A stretch of DNA of 64,000 bases from Clostridium magnum DSM 2767 (GTDB lineage Bacteria > Bacillota > Clostridia > Clostridiales > Clostridiaceae), in assembly GCF_001623875.1 (NCBI RefSeq), contig NZ_LWAE01000001.1, forward strand, positions 62,001 to 126,000, written 5' to 3'. The stretch's first letter is position 1. Every line of letters begins with the position of its first letter. The notes under the pieces are model-generated. The model did not search any database, was not told the DNA's origin, and saw only the letters and a list, made by a program, of their open reading frames with translations. This document shows positions 63,889-64,000 of this stretch, in pieces. The position numbers were made by a program, and so were the translations under genes.

Positions 63889-64000
63889 GTGATTTTAGTT
63901 ATAGATGTAGGAAATACAAATATTGTGTTAGGAGTTTATGAAAGTGAGGAACTTATTGCAAGTTGGAGGCTATCAACAGATTCAAAAAGAACAGCAGATG
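63889..64000 (+). CDS. coaX: Type III pantothenate kinase CoaX, 5' part only
   Basis: The first 37 residues are present: from GTG 63889 the protein reads [18 protein letters not shown], the acidic phosphate loop of the type III family, and later [17 protein letters not shown] residues at the window edge. CoaX phosphorylates pantothenate, the first step of CoA synthesis. AAGGCGG precedes the start. In Bacillus coaX also follows ftsH; here an FlK-type gene lies between them. It continues beyond the window. Confidence 0.93.
   Translation, partial: MILVIDVGNTNIVLGVYESEELIASWRLSTDSKRTAD

Overview
The window comes from a low-G+C, endospore-forming, anaerobic Firmicute, most likely a Clostridium sensu lato species. 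The signs are strongly A/T-biased coding and intergenic DNA, sporulation genes (spoVG, spoVT, a SpoVB-type flippase, yabP, yabQ, spoIIE), a [FeFe]-hydrogenase-like iron-sulfur protein with a separate TM1266-type small protein, strong AGGAGG-type ribosome binding sites with occasional GTG/TTG starts, and many short A/T-rich hairpin terminators. I do not name a species.

Layout. 1-9519 is almost all on the minus strand: a subtilase cut by the window edge, a LysR regulator, a YdcZ-type transporter, a dimeric dUTPase, a TM1266-type protein, asnS, ogt, rlmH, a SEC-C protein, a 54-residue CxxH/CxxC zinc-motif protein at 6712-6876, a GerMN lipoprotein, a WalJ/YycJ nuclease and murA. 9933-16587 is on the plus strand: a 2H phosphoesterase and a complete ribose operon (rbsK-D-A-C-B, then rbsR after an internal terminator) behind a near-consensus promoter with LacI-type operator repeats. 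16636-34424 is mixed housekeeping and poorly known genes: a large glutamine synthetase, murI, a cyclophilin, an XRE/S24-like regulator, two radical-SAM proteins, a YkvI-type permease, an RlmI-type methyltransferase, an ABC-F protein, a HAD hydrolase, the hydrogenase-like protein and murC.

34653-64000 is a long plus-strand block that follows the order known from Bacillus subtilis near its origin: purR, spoVG, glmU, prs, (a two-component system and HtrA protease), pth, mfd, (prsA), spoVT, spoVB/yabM, mazG/yabN, (hup), rqcP/yabO, yabP, yabQ, divIC, yabR, tRNAs, spoIIE, tilS, hpt, ftsH, (an FlK-type thioesterase), coaX. It joins nucleotide supply and wall precursors (purR, prs, glmU, hpt), translation and ribosome rescue (pth, rqcP, tilS, tRNAs), transcription-coupled repair (mfd) and sporulation. 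Promoter sequences fit this: a sigma-H-type site before spoVG, a sigma-E-type site before yabP, and a 21-bp-spaced promoter before spoIIE.

Two things disturb the block. An IS110-family element sits between hup and rqcP; its 5' non-coding end is G+C-richer than the surroundings and can fold, as expected for a bridge RNA. The neighbouring mfd and prsA reading frames each lack one base in a homopolymer (G5 and A5), so both are broken as written. The tRNA array is a duplicated Leu-fMet-Met block with an extra fMet. I saw no CRISPR array, prophage, restriction system or obvious defence island.
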